Shown piece after piece: positions 37,694-45,267 of a stretch of 64,000 bases of DNA. Position numbers and translations under genes: made by a program. Under the pieces are notes generated by a model. That model searched no databases, was not told the DNA's origin, and was given only the letters and a program-made list of their open reading frames with translations. Each line of letters opens with the position of its first letter. The stretch's first letter is position 1. The stretch comes from an uncultured Pseudoflavonifractor sp. (lineage in GTDB: Bacteria; Bacillota; Clostridia; Oscillospirales; Oscillospiraceae): NCBI GenBank assembly GCA_947577065.1, contig CANPTT010000003.1, forward strand, positions 1-64,000. The letters are read 5' to 3'.

Positions 37694-38566
37694 ATGGAAT
37701 ACGCTATGAAACTGGACCATCTCACCAAGGACTTCGGGTCCTTCAAACTGGACGACGTCTCCTTCGCCATCCCCGGGGGCACCATCCTGGGGCTCATCGG
37801 GGAGAACGGGGCGGGCAAGTCCACCGCCATCAAGTGCCTGCTGGGCGTCCTGCACCCCACCTCCGGCGGCGTGGAGCTGCTGGAGGGGGAGGGCCTTGCC
37901 GGGGTGGGCTATGTCCCCGACGAGTGTCCCTTTTCCGACCAGCTGAAGGTACGGCAGGTGGGGAAGTTCTGCGCCGGGCTTTTCCCCGGCTGGGAGGACA
38001 GTCTCTTTGCCCACTACCTCCAAAAATTCGAACTGCCCGGGGATAGGAAGGTGAAGGAGCTCTCCCGGGGCATGAAGATGAAGCTGTCCATCGCCGTGGC
38101 CCTGAGCCACCGGCCCAAGCTGCTGGTGCTGGACGAGGCCACCTCCGGCCTGGATCCGGTGGTGCGGGACGAGATCCTGGACGAGTTTCTGGCCTTTATC
38201 CGGGACGAGGACCACGCCATCCTCATCTCCAGTCACATCACCAGCGACCTGGAGAAGATCTGCGACTATGTGGTCTACCTCCATAAGGGGAGAGTCACCA
38301 TCTCGGGGGCCAAGGACGAGCTGCTGGAGACTTACGGCAGGCTGAGCTGCTCCAAGGCCGACCTCGCCCGGGTGGATCCCGGGCTCATCGTGGGCAAGCG
38401 GGAGGGGGACTACGGCTGCCAGGCCCTCATCAACGACCACGCCGCCTTCCAGCGGGCCTATCCCGACCTCTCGCTGGAATCCCCCACTCTGGAGGACCTG
38501 ATGATCTTCACCACAAGGGGCGACTCACTCTCTTTTGAAAAAGAGAGTGAGCAGAGAAAACTTTGA
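37694..38566 (+). CDS. ABC-2 type transporter ATPase
   Basis: The 290-residue ATPase has Walker A GENGAGKST, a short helical domain, signature LSRGMKMKLSIAVAL (not the usual LSGGQ), Walker B LLVLDEATSGLDP and H-loop ISSHITSDLE. This variant signature is typical of YtrB-like ATPases. The C-terminal tail (GDSLSFEKESEQRKL) is encoded by a strong stem-loop. It pairs with the three permeases that follow. Confidence 0.92.
   Translation: MEYAMKLDHLTKDFGSFKLDDVSFAIPGGTILGLIGENGAGKSTAIKCLLGVLHPTSGGVELLEGEGLAGVGYVPDECPFSDQLKVRQVGKFCAGLFPGWEDSLFAHYLQKFELPGDRKVKELSRGMKMKLSIAVALSHRPKLLVLDEATSGLDPVVRDEILDEFLAFIRDEDHAILISSHITSDLEKICDYVVYLHKGRVTISGAKDELLETYGRLSCSKADLARVDPGLIVGKREGDYGCQALINDHAAFQRAYPDLSLESPTLEDLMIFTTRGDSLSFEKESEQRKL
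38524..38551 (+). repeat. Stem-loop at the 3' end of the ATPase gene
   Basis: A perfect 12-bp stem (CTCACTCTCTTT and its complement) with a 4-base loop lies inside the last codons of the ATPase gene. No T run follows. It could set mRNA stability or the ratio of ATPase to permease expression. Confidence 0.7.
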
Positions 38567-38598
38567 ACTTTCGGAGACGGCAAATGGGGGAGATGTCC

Positions 38599-39246
38599 AT
38601 GAAAGGCTTTTGGAAGCGGGAGCTCTACTTGCTCCGGCCCAACCTCTGGTTCTGCGGGGTGTTTCTGGGGCTTCTTCTGCTGGCGGCCCGGTTCGCCCCG
38701 CTGACAGGCCCCCTTGACTTTGCGGTCCTCTTTCTGGTGCTCCTGGGCCTCAACGGGATCCAGAGCCTGTTTCTCTGCGACGAGATAAACGCCTGGCAGG
38801 CCTACGCCGCCGCCGTCCCCGGAGGCAGGCGGACCATGGTGGACGCCCGGTATCTCTTCGCCCTTGAGGAGGGGCTGCTCCTCATGGGGGCCATCCTCCT
38901 GATCTCGGTGCTCCGGCGGGAGAGTCTGTCCCTCTGGTCCGCCGGGTTTTACGGCGCCACCCTGCTTGTCACCCTGGCGGTGACCCTGCCCATCTATTAC
39001 CGCTGGGGCGGGACCCGGGGCAAGCTGGTGTCGGTGCTTTTTACCTTCACCCTGCTGGGGGTGATGGGGGGCCTCTCCACCGGAGTGCTGGACAGCGCCC
39101 GGGAGGACCTGGCCCAGGGGTTTCTCCGGGAGGACGTCAAAGGGTTCTTCTCCGCCGCCGCCCTGGTCCTCCCCCTTTTGGGGCTGGGGGCGTTGGCCCT
39201 CTCCCGGCGGGTCTCCCGCCGGATCATGCAGAAAAAGGAGCTGTGA
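38599..39246 (+). CDS. ABC-2 transporter permease, first of three paralogues
   Basis: A 215-residue membrane protein with about six hydrophobic helices. It begins MKGFWKRELYLLRP and contains the family core DEINAWQAYAAAVPGGRRTMVDARYL, ending VSRRIMQKKEL. The same pattern (GFLKRDxYL, Y/D-rich loop, APGGRRxxVDARY, C-terminal SRRI.. charged tail) recurs in the next two genes. GGGGGAG lies six bases before the chosen ATG. It belongs to the ABC2_membrane_5-like family, probable membrane part of the YtrB-type exporter. Confidence 0.85.
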   Translation: MKGFWKRELYLLRPNLWFCGVFLGLLLLAARFAPLTGPLDFAVLFLVLLGLNGIQSLFLCDEINAWQAYAAAVPGGRRTMVDARYLFALEEGLLLMGAILLISVLRRESLSLWSAGFYGATLLVTLAVTLPIYYRWGGTRGKLVSVLFTFTLLGVMGGLSTGVLDSAREDLAQGFLREDVKGFFSAAALVLPLLGLGALALSRRVSRRIMQKKEL

Positions 39247-39249
39247 GCC

Positions 39250-39849
39250 ATGACCGGTTTTCTGAAACGGGACCTGTACCTGTCCATCCCCTTTTTCCGG
39301 CTCTACGGGGTCTTTCTGGTCCTGGCCCTGTTTCTCACAGCCCGGTCTGGCTTGCTGGGACGGACCTATCTTCTCTACATAATGGTCCTGGGGACTGTGG
39401 GGGTGCAGAACCTGTTCAACTTTGACATGATAAACGCCTGGCGCTCCTACGCCGCCGCCGTCCCCGGAGGGCGGCGGGCCCTGGTGGACGCCCATTACCT
39501 CACGGCTCTGGGGCTTGCAGGAGCGCAGGCTCTGATCGAGTTCTTCATCGGTTGGCGGCTGGGGTGGACGGGGCTTCTCCATACCGGCTTCTTCCTCCTG
39601 ATCCTGGCCCTTATGCTTCCGGCGGCCTGCCGTTTCGGTCCCCGGCAGGCCGCCGTGGCGGTCCTCCTGGTCCTGGGGCTGGCCGTCATCGGGGCGGTGG
39701 CGGCCGTGGCCTGGCAGGACCTGGCTCTGGGCTGTGATAAGAGCAGGCTCCTGGCCGTCCTGGGCTATGCCCTGCCCCCGGTAGGACTGGTCCTGCTGGC
39801 CCTGTCCTGGCCCCTGTCCCGCCGCATCGCGGCAAAAAGGGACTGGTAG
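39250..39849 (+). CDS. ABC-2 transporter permease, second paralogue
   Basis: The 199-residue protein repeats the layout of its neighbour: MTGFLKRDLYL, six helices, INAWRSYAAAVPGGRRALVDAHYL and an end with LSRRIAAKRDW. It starts 3 bp after the previous stop. Divergence from the first copy is large in the middle helices but the loops are conserved, so it is an old duplication rather than a recent one. Confidence 0.85.
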   Translation: MTGFLKRDLYLSIPFFRLYGVFLVLALFLTARSGLLGRTYLLYIMVLGTVGVQNLFNFDMINAWRSYAAAVPGGRRALVDAHYLTALGLAGAQALIEFFIGWRLGWTGLLHTGFFLLILALMLPAACRFGPRQAAVAVLLVLGLAVIGAVAAVAWQDLALGCDKSRLLAVLGYALPPVGLVLLALSWPLSRRIAAKRDW

Positions 39850-39888
39850 GCCGCCTATTTCTTGATTTCAAACAAGGAGTGAACAACT

Positions 39889-40500
39889 ATGACCGGCTTT
39901 CTCAAACGGGATTATTACCTCATCAGCGGCACCCTGAAATTTTACGTCCTCTTTATGGCGGCCTTCATTATTTTGGCTGTCTTTACCGACTTCAACTCCA
40001 GTTTTCTCTCCCTCTATGTGGTCGTCTTCGCCATGTCCAGCGTCATGGGCCTTTTCAGCTATGATGACATGAGCCGCTGGACCGCCTACGGCGCCGCCGC
40101 CCCGGCGGGACGGATGGCTATGGTGGACGCCCGGTATCTCCTGACTCTCCTGATCTCGGTGGGGATCTCGCTGTTCCAGATGCTGATCAGCCTGCTGGGA
40201 GGGGAGGCGGGGGATCTTCCCATGGCCGCCCTCTATGGCGGGGGATTTCTCCTCTACGCCGCGGTGACCCTCCCCGTCTGTTATCACTTCGGCGGCACCA
40301 AGGCCCGGACAGTGATGATCCTGATCGTGGCGGTGATGGGCGCCCTTATCGGTATGGGGGCCACCACCCTGCAGCTCAGCAACGGCTTCGGAAGGGTATC
40401 CCTGCCCTCCCCGTTCCTCCTTCTCCCCCTGGCGGGGATCGCCGCCCTGGCCATCTCCTGGCGCGTCTCCCTGGGGATCATGGGGAGGAAGGAGCTGTAA
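39889..40500 (+). CDS. ABC-2 transporter permease, third paralogue
   Basis: A 203-residue membrane protein with MTGFLKRDYYL, DDMSRWTAYGAAAPAGRMAMVDARYL and a C-terminal ISWRVSLGIMGRKEL. It is the most different of the three in its first half. The three permeases may form hetero-oligomers with the single ATPase. A hairpin without a T run follows. Confidence 0.85.
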   Translation: MTGFLKRDYYLISGTLKFYVLFMAAFIILAVFTDFNSSFLSLYVVVFAMSSVMGLFSYDDMSRWTAYGAAAPAGRMAMVDARYLLTLLISVGISLFQMLISLLGGEAGDLPMAALYGGGFLLYAAVTLPVCYHFGGTKARTVMILIVAVMGALIGMGATTLQLSNGFGRVSLPSPFLLLPLAGIAALAISWRVSLGIMGRKEL

Positions 40501-40524
40501 GGAAAAGGGGCCAAAAAGCACAAA

Positions 40525-40559
40525 CAGAGCCGCGCTGTACCGGGTACAGCGCGGCTCTG
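40525..40559. terminator. GC-rich hairpin between convergent genes
   Basis: A 16-bp stem (CAGAGCCGCGCTGTAC and its complement) with a 3-base loop; no T run, so termination may be weak or protein dependent. Confidence 0.6.
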
Positions 40560-40567
40560 CTTGCCGT

Positions 40568-41806
40568 TCACCGTTCATTTTCCCTGTATTCCGTGGGCGT
40601 GATCCCAGTGTGCCGCTTAAAGACGGCGTTGAAATACCGGGGATCGTTCAGCCCTACGTGCTGGGCGATCCGGGCGATCTTCCAGTCGGTCTCCTTCAGC
40701 AGATGCTGGGCTTGCTCGATGCGGATGCGGGTGATGTACTGGGTCAGCCCGATCCCCATCTCCCGTTTGAACAGGTGGCTCAGGTAGCTGGGATTGACGT
40801 GAAGATGGCCGGCGATGGTGGTCAGGTCGATGGGGTTATAATACTGCTTGCGGATAAAGCGGGCTGTGCGGATGGAAAGCCCGTCGGGATGGAGGGGCGG
40901 CAGCTTGCATTCGGAGAGCAGCCGCAGGATCAGGATATGGACCGACGCATACAGCTCCTCAATGAACAAAAACCGATCCAGATCCAGAGCCTCCGCGATC
41001 TCCAGGGTGCCGGACAGTCCCAGGATGAGGCACAGGTCGTCCATCCGCTTTTTGAGGAGGACCATCACTTCGGCGCAAAGCCGTTTGTCCTGGGCGTGTT
41101 TGAGCTGTTCCAGAAGCAAAGTGCGCAGCAGCGCCTCCGACCCCTGGACATCCCGCAGGAACATCCGGTCTGAAAGCTCCGCCAGCTCCCGCTCCACCTC
41201 CACCATGCTGGTGGGGACCAGATCCCGCTGGGCCTGCTGGGCGCCAAACACCTTGTATTCCCGGAGGAAAAAGGCCCGCTCATACAGGGCCTGGGTCTGG
41301 GCGAAGGCCCGCTGATAAGCCTCGTAGCTGTCGATCCGGTGGGAGAAGACGGTGATGTTGCCGATCGGAGGTCCCTTATGGACCCCAAACCGGATGTAAT
41401 AGGTCTCCAGAAAGGCCCCCAGATGCTCCGCCAGAGATTGAATATCCACCTCCCCCCTGGGGGAGACCACCAACAGGATACGCTTGGAGTAGTCGTAGTT
41501 CAGCACGGTCATCTCGCTTGAAAATCCCAGGGAGTCTGCCAGGCGCGCCACCTCGGCCTGAAGCTGGTCCACCTGCTCGATCAGGTCGGACCGGCGCATC
41601 CCCAGCCGCTCCATATAAAAGCGCCTGGGAAGTCCCGTAAGGATCAGGTAGCAGTGGGAGAAGTCGATGTTCAGCTTGATCTCCATCTCCAGCTCCATGT
41701 TTTGGAGCTGGCTGTAACTCTGCCCGAAGAGGGACTCGTTCATGGCGTAAAAAATACAGTTCCGCTCCCGGTTTTTCTCCGGCTGATGGGTCTCCGTTGG
41801 GTTCAT
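40568..41806 (-). CDS. AraC-family transcriptional regulator
   Basis: A 412-residue protein with a C-terminal AraC/XylS DNA-binding domain (two HTH units; FIRKQYYNPIDLTTIAGHLHVNPSYLSHLFKREMG, then IARIAQHVGLNDPRYFNAVFKRHTG). The first 300 residues form an unrecognised domain with a GGDEF-like nucleotide-fold pattern (HCYLILTGL, VLNYDYSKRILLVVS) and a long helical middle. It has no receiver domain. It lies downstream of the flavinylated reductase gene on the same strand, with a weak hairpin between, so it is its likely regulator. Confidence 0.88.
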   Translation of the reverse strand: MNPTETHQPEKNRERNCIFYAMNESLFGQSYSQLQNMELEMEIKLNIDFSHCYLILTGLPRRFYMERLGMRRSDLIEQVDQLQAEVARLADSLGFSSEMTVLNYDYSKRILLVVSPRGEVDIQSLAEHLGAFLETYYIRFGVHKGPPIGNITVFSHRIDSYEAYQRAFAQTQALYERAFFLREYKVFGAQQAQRDLVPTSMVEVERELAELSDRMFLRDVQGSEALLRTLLLEQLKHAQDKRLCAEVMVLLKKRMDDLCLILGLSGTLEIAEALDLDRFLFIEELYASVHILILRLLSECKLPPLHPDGLSIRTARFIRKQYYNPIDLTTIAGHLHVNPSYLSHLFKREMGIGLTQYITRIRIEQAQHLLKETDWKIARIAQHVGLNDPRYFNAVFKRHTGITPTEYRENER

Positions 41807-41829
41807 AGGCTCCCTCCTGAATCATGGGC

Positions 41830-41862
41830 CAAAGTCCTCCCGCGGAAAGCGGGAGGACTTTG
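41830..41862 (-). terminator. Hairpin between the reductase gene and the AraC gene
   Basis: A 14-bp stem (CAAAGTCCTCCCGC and its complement) with a 5-base loop. Only TTT follows, so some read-through into the AraC gene is likely. Confidence 0.55.
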
Positions 41863-41880
41863 GGGGTATCAGGCTTGATC

Positions 41881-43593
41881 TTATTTCGCCAGAATGGTCT
41901 GGGCGATCTGGCTGCCCTCGAAGACGTTGATGGTGGTGGGGGCGCAGCCGAACAGGCCGTCGCCGGCCAGCTCGCCGATGGCGTAGAGGTTATCGCACAC
42001 GGTTCCGTCGGTCTTGACCACCTGCAGAGCCTCATTGACCTTCACGCCGCCCAGAGTCACCTGGATGCCCGGCTGAGTCTGCACCGCGTAGTAGGGGGCG
42101 GTCTCCAGGGCGGTGTTCATATACATGGTCCGGCCGAAGTCCTCATCCTTCTCATTCTTCACATAGCCGCCGTAGGTCTCCACCGTGGCCTTCAGGTTGT
42201 CCGCCGGGACGCCGATCATGCCGGCCAGCTCCTCGATGGTGTCGGCCTTCACGATGTAGCCGGACTCGAGGAAGCCCTGGAGCCGCTTGGAGGAATCCAG
42301 GCTGACCTGGTCCATGATCAGGTAGCAGTAGTCGCCCTCCTGCTCCATCATGTGACCGGAGAGGGTGGTGTAATCGGTGATGTACTCGTCGCAGAAACGC
42401 TGGCCGTTCATGTTGACCATGATGGCTCCGGCGGTGCGGGCCGCGCTCAGGGAGACGCTCACGCTGCCGTCGGCGTAAACGGAGGGGTTGAGTCGAACGT
42501 TGTCGATCTCCTCAAAGGCGGCGCCGATGGCCTCCGCCATGGCGTGTCCGTCGCCGGTGCTGCCCTTGGCGGTGGTGCTGGGAAGGCCGGCCCAGTCGGG
42601 GCTGTACTTGGCGATGGCCTCCGGACTGGCGGCGTAGCCGCCGGTGGCCAGGACCACGTTGTCGGCAAAAATGTTGTACTGGCCGCCCTCATCCTCAGCC
42701 ACAACGCCTTTGATCACGCCGTCCTCCTCAATGAGGGAGACCGCCTTGGTGTTCAGCCGGAGGTTGACCCCGGCGTTCTCCAGCTCGGCCTTCATCACCC
42801 GCACCATCTCCACGCCCAGGGAGCTGCCGTCGGAGGTGCCGATCTGGTAGTAGGACATGGGCCGGGTAAAGTCCGCGCCGATCTCCAGGAACCAGTCCAG
42901 AATGTTCTGGGAGTCCTGGAACATGGCGGTCATACGGTCTGCGTCAAAGGCGGGGTTGAGCTTCTGCTGCTTGGCCACATAGTCCTCGATGGTGACGGTG
43001 TCCACCCCCGCGTCCTTCTGCATCTGGGTGTCCATGACCACCAGGTAGGTGGCGGACAGGGTGGTGGCGCCGCCCACCATGGGCTGCTTTTCGATGAGCA
43101 GCACGTCGTGACCCGCCTTGGTCAGGTCGATGGCGGTCTTCATGCCTGCGCCGCCCGCGCCCACCACCAGGGTGGACACGGTCACATCCTCGGTCTTGCT
43201 GGCGGCGGGGGACTGCTCGCCCTCCTTGGTCTGCCAGGCATTCACGTCCAGCCCCGCCTCGGTGAGGGCGGCGGCGGTGGCCTCCAGAATGGCCTTGCTG
43301 GTGTTGGTGGCGCCGGAGACGGCCTCCACATTGAGGGTCTGCCCGGCCACGATGGCCGCCGGGATAGTCTCAATAGCCGCGTCACAGATCCCCGAGGTCT
43401 CCCCGTGCTCGGTGACGGTGACAGCGTTCACCCCGCCGTTCTCCACCACCACCTCGACCTTCACCGGCCCATTGTTGCCCTGGGCGCTGCCGGTGTAGGT
43501 CTTGGCCCCTTCGCTCTCCGCCTGCTTGGGTCCGCAGCCGGCCAGCGCCATGCTGAGCGCCAGGGCCAGAGACAAAAGACGATCCTTTTTCAT
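41881..43593 (-). CDS. Secreted flavoprotein reductase lipoprotein (FMN-binding and FAD-binding 2 domains)
   Basis: This 570-residue protein starts with a lipoprotein signal (LSLALALSMALAGC). An FMN_bind domain follows with AVSGATNTSKAI, where the Thr of SGAT is the covalent FMN site. A FAD-binding 2 domain of the fumarate reductase/urocanate reductase group has LVVGAGGAGMKTAIDLTKAG, GGATTLSA, VVLATGGYAA and LYAIGELAGDGLFG. The usual C-terminal NRLGGNA with its substrate-binding Arg is replaced by CAPTTINVF, so the acceptor is not ordinary fumarate. It acts on the outer face, using electrons from the membrane. No ApbE gene is in the window. Confidence 0.9.
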   Translation of the reverse strand: MKKDRLLSLALALSMALAGCGPKQAESEGAKTYTGSAQGNNGPVKVEVVVENGGVNAVTVTEHGETSGICDAAIETIPAAIVAGQTLNVEAVSGATNTSKAILEATAAALTEAGLDVNAWQTKEGEQSPAASKTEDVTVSTLVVGAGGAGMKTAIDLTKAGHDVLLIEKQPMVGGATTLSATYLVVMDTQMQKDAGVDTVTIEDYVAKQQKLNPAFDADRMTAMFQDSQNILDWFLEIGADFTRPMSYYQIGTSDGSSLGVEMVRVMKAELENAGVNLRLNTKAVSLIEEDGVIKGVVAEDEGGQYNIFADNVVLATGGYAASPEAIAKYSPDWAGLPSTTAKGSTGDGHAMAEAIGAAFEEIDNVRLNPSVYADGSVSVSLSAARTAGAIMVNMNGQRFCDEYITDYTTLSGHMMEQEGDYCYLIMDQVSLDSSKRLQGFLESGYIVKADTIEELAGMIGVPADNLKATVETYGGYVKNEKDEDFGRTMYMNTALETAPYYAVQTQPGIQVTLGGVKVNEALQVVKTDGTVCDNLYAIGELAGDGLFGCAPTTINVFEGSQIAQTILAK

Positions 43594-43751
43594 TGTTGTA
43601 TCCTCCTAATTTATCCTTTTATCGGGCCCCCTGCGGGAGCCCTTGACAAAAGAATAACATTTTCGACATGCTTTTCCTATTCAAAATTCTTTGGGTTAGG
43701 GGAAAAATTTTGTGAGTTTCCTTTGGCAGGTCTGCCGGATCCAAAAAACAG

Positions 43752-43789
43752 ACGGGCCCTGCCGGAGGGGTTCCGGCAGGGCCCGTTTC
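43752..43789. terminator. Rho-independent terminator-like hairpin
   Basis: A 15-bp GC stem (ACGGGCCCTGCCGGA) with TTTC on one side and AAAAAAC on the other, downstream of the XpaC-like gene on the minus strand. Confidence 0.75.
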
Positions 43790-43816
43790 AGCGGCAAAGG
43801 GGAAGGGAAGAGGCGG

Positions 43817-45061
43817 TCAGCCTCCCAGGGTCATCCCCGACCCCAGGCCGTCCTTGTCCAGCATCCGCTCCAACACCTCCACGTCGGTGGTGATATCCAT
43901 CACATCGGTGGCAAAGAGCTGATCCAGTTGTTTTTCAAACCCCTCCACTACCTTGTCCATCATGTCCTCAATGCGCCGTTTGGCGGCGGAGATATTTTCC
44001 CCCTCCACCCCTTGGGCCTCCATCTGGGCATAGGCCCGTAATATTTTTAGGGTGGTGGGCAGATAGTAGTTCAAAAACTGCCGCAGTTCGGGGGCCTTGG
44101 CGGGATTTTTCCGCTGGTAGTCCAGGATCTTTCCCGTGATCTCTCCGATGCGGTCGATTTTTCGGCTCATCTCATCATCAGGGATGGCGTCGTTCACTGC
44201 CTTGATCTGGCGAAGAATGGCGTTGTCTTCGTCCTCCTTGGGCTGCTCCGACGCCCTTCGGGGCGCCGCCTCCGGCCTTGGCGCCTCATAGCCCTGGTCG
44301 GTAAGGACCAGTCGTCCGGAGGCCCGGTCTATATATCCCATGGGAAGCGTACCGTCTGAGAGCATCCGCTGGAGGTCGGAGACTACCTTCTTTTCGCTGA
44401 CTCCGGCAGCGTTCGCCAGATCTGAGAGGAACACGGAATTCCGACTGCCGATGACACCCATATAGAGCCGCTGCCGCCGCCCAAACCGGGTCTGGCCCAG
44501 GCCGTTCCACAGCATTACCAGCCCCGCGCAGAAGAAACCGAAGATGGGGAACAGCTCGTCGGCGTAGGACAGAAAACCATAGCGGAGGGCGTCGATCAAT
44601 TCGCTGGCAAAGCCAAGGCCGAAGACAAAGCTGGTGATCCCGCCCAGAGCGGTCAGGAGTTTTCCGCTTTTGGGCTTGCGGGAAAACCGCTTTTTGTTGC
44701 TCTCGCCCTGGGGCGAAGCCTTTTTCTGCCCGGCGGGAGCCGTGCCGTAGGAATAGGGGCGCTGGGCCGTTCCTTGAGCTGCCCCTTGAGCCGTCTTTTG
44801 GGAGGCGCCCTGAGCGGTTCCGCTCTGGGCCGCTCCCTGACCGCCGGACTGCCCCGCAAAGCCGCTCTGGGCCGTGGGGGGACGGTACTGGTACTGACTG
44901 TTGGGGCGGTAGCTCTGCCGGTAGTCCTGCCGCATTCGGTCAATGGGAATGGACACCCCACCCAGGCTTAGGAAGAGAAGGATCATACCTGCCGGCCAAA
45001 AAAAGATGAAGCCCAAAACAATAGCCCACCAAGGGATATTGGATTCCTGTTTATTGGACAT
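43817..45061 (-). CDS. XpaC-like protein with membrane helices and QGxAQ repeats
   Basis: A 414-residue protein with an N-terminal helix (WWAIVLGFIFFWPAGMILLFL), a low-complexity Gln/Gly/Ala/Thr stretch (QGAAQSGTAQGASQKTAQGA) and two further helices around residues 150-195. The rest is cytosolic: a small winged-helix-like part (SRNSVFLSDLANAAGVSEKKVVSDLQRMLSDG), then the helical XpaC region (LRQFLNYYLPTTLKILRAYAQME). XpaC proteins were linked to BCIP hydrolysis, but the true role is unknown; they often occur with TelA-type tellurite proteins, absent here. Confidence 0.8.
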   Translation of the reverse strand: MSNKQESNIPWWAIVLGFIFFWPAGMILLFLSLGGVSIPIDRMRQDYRQSYRPNSQYQYRPPTAQSGFAGQSGGQGAAQSGTAQGASQKTAQGAAQGTAQRPYSYGTAPAGQKKASPQGESNKKRFSRKPKSGKLLTALGGITSFVFGLGFASELIDALRYGFLSYADELFPIFGFFCAGLVMLWNGLGQTRFGRRQRLYMGVIGSRNSVFLSDLANAAGVSEKKVVSDLQRMLSDGTLPMGYIDRASGRLVLTDQGYEAPRPEAAPRRASEQPKEDEDNAILRQIKAVNDAIPDDEMSRKIDRIGEITGKILDYQRKNPAKAPELRQFLNYYLPTTLKILRAYAQMEAQGVEGENISAAKRRIEDMMDKVVEGFEKQLDQLFATDVMDITTDVEVLERMLDKDGLGSGMTLGG

Positions 45062-45113
45062 ACTGCGCCTCCCGCTGGAATGAATGAAATCGGGACAAAT
45101 TCATACTCTATCT

Positions 45114-45142
45114 AATATACAACGAAATCTGCCGGATGTAAA
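45114..45142 (-). promoter_or_regulatory. Promoter of the XpaC-like gene
   Basis: On the minus strand TTTACA (45,137-45,142) and TATATT (45,114-45,119) are 17 bp apart. Confidence 0.7.
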
Positions 45143-45186
45143 GAAAAAAACCGTGCCGGAAAATTCAGGATGTAACCGTTCTGTTA

Positions 45187-45215
45187 TTGCTTTTTGTGGG
45201 GAAAACACGTATAAT
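45187..45215 (+). promoter_or_regulatory. Promoter of the VanW gene
   Basis: TTGCTT (45,187-45,192) and a perfect TATAAT (45,210-45,215) are 17 bp apart, which also argues against a translation start at 45,187. Confidence 0.75.
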
Positions 45216-45267
45216 GACCCTATATCTTGTGTTGTCTGCCTGTGTGGACCTATGGAGTGAGCATATT

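Noticed and set aside
41824..43893. 689-codon open frame opposite the flavoprotein gene
   Set aside because: Antisense shadow with low-complexity composition; the reductase on the other strand has full family motifs.
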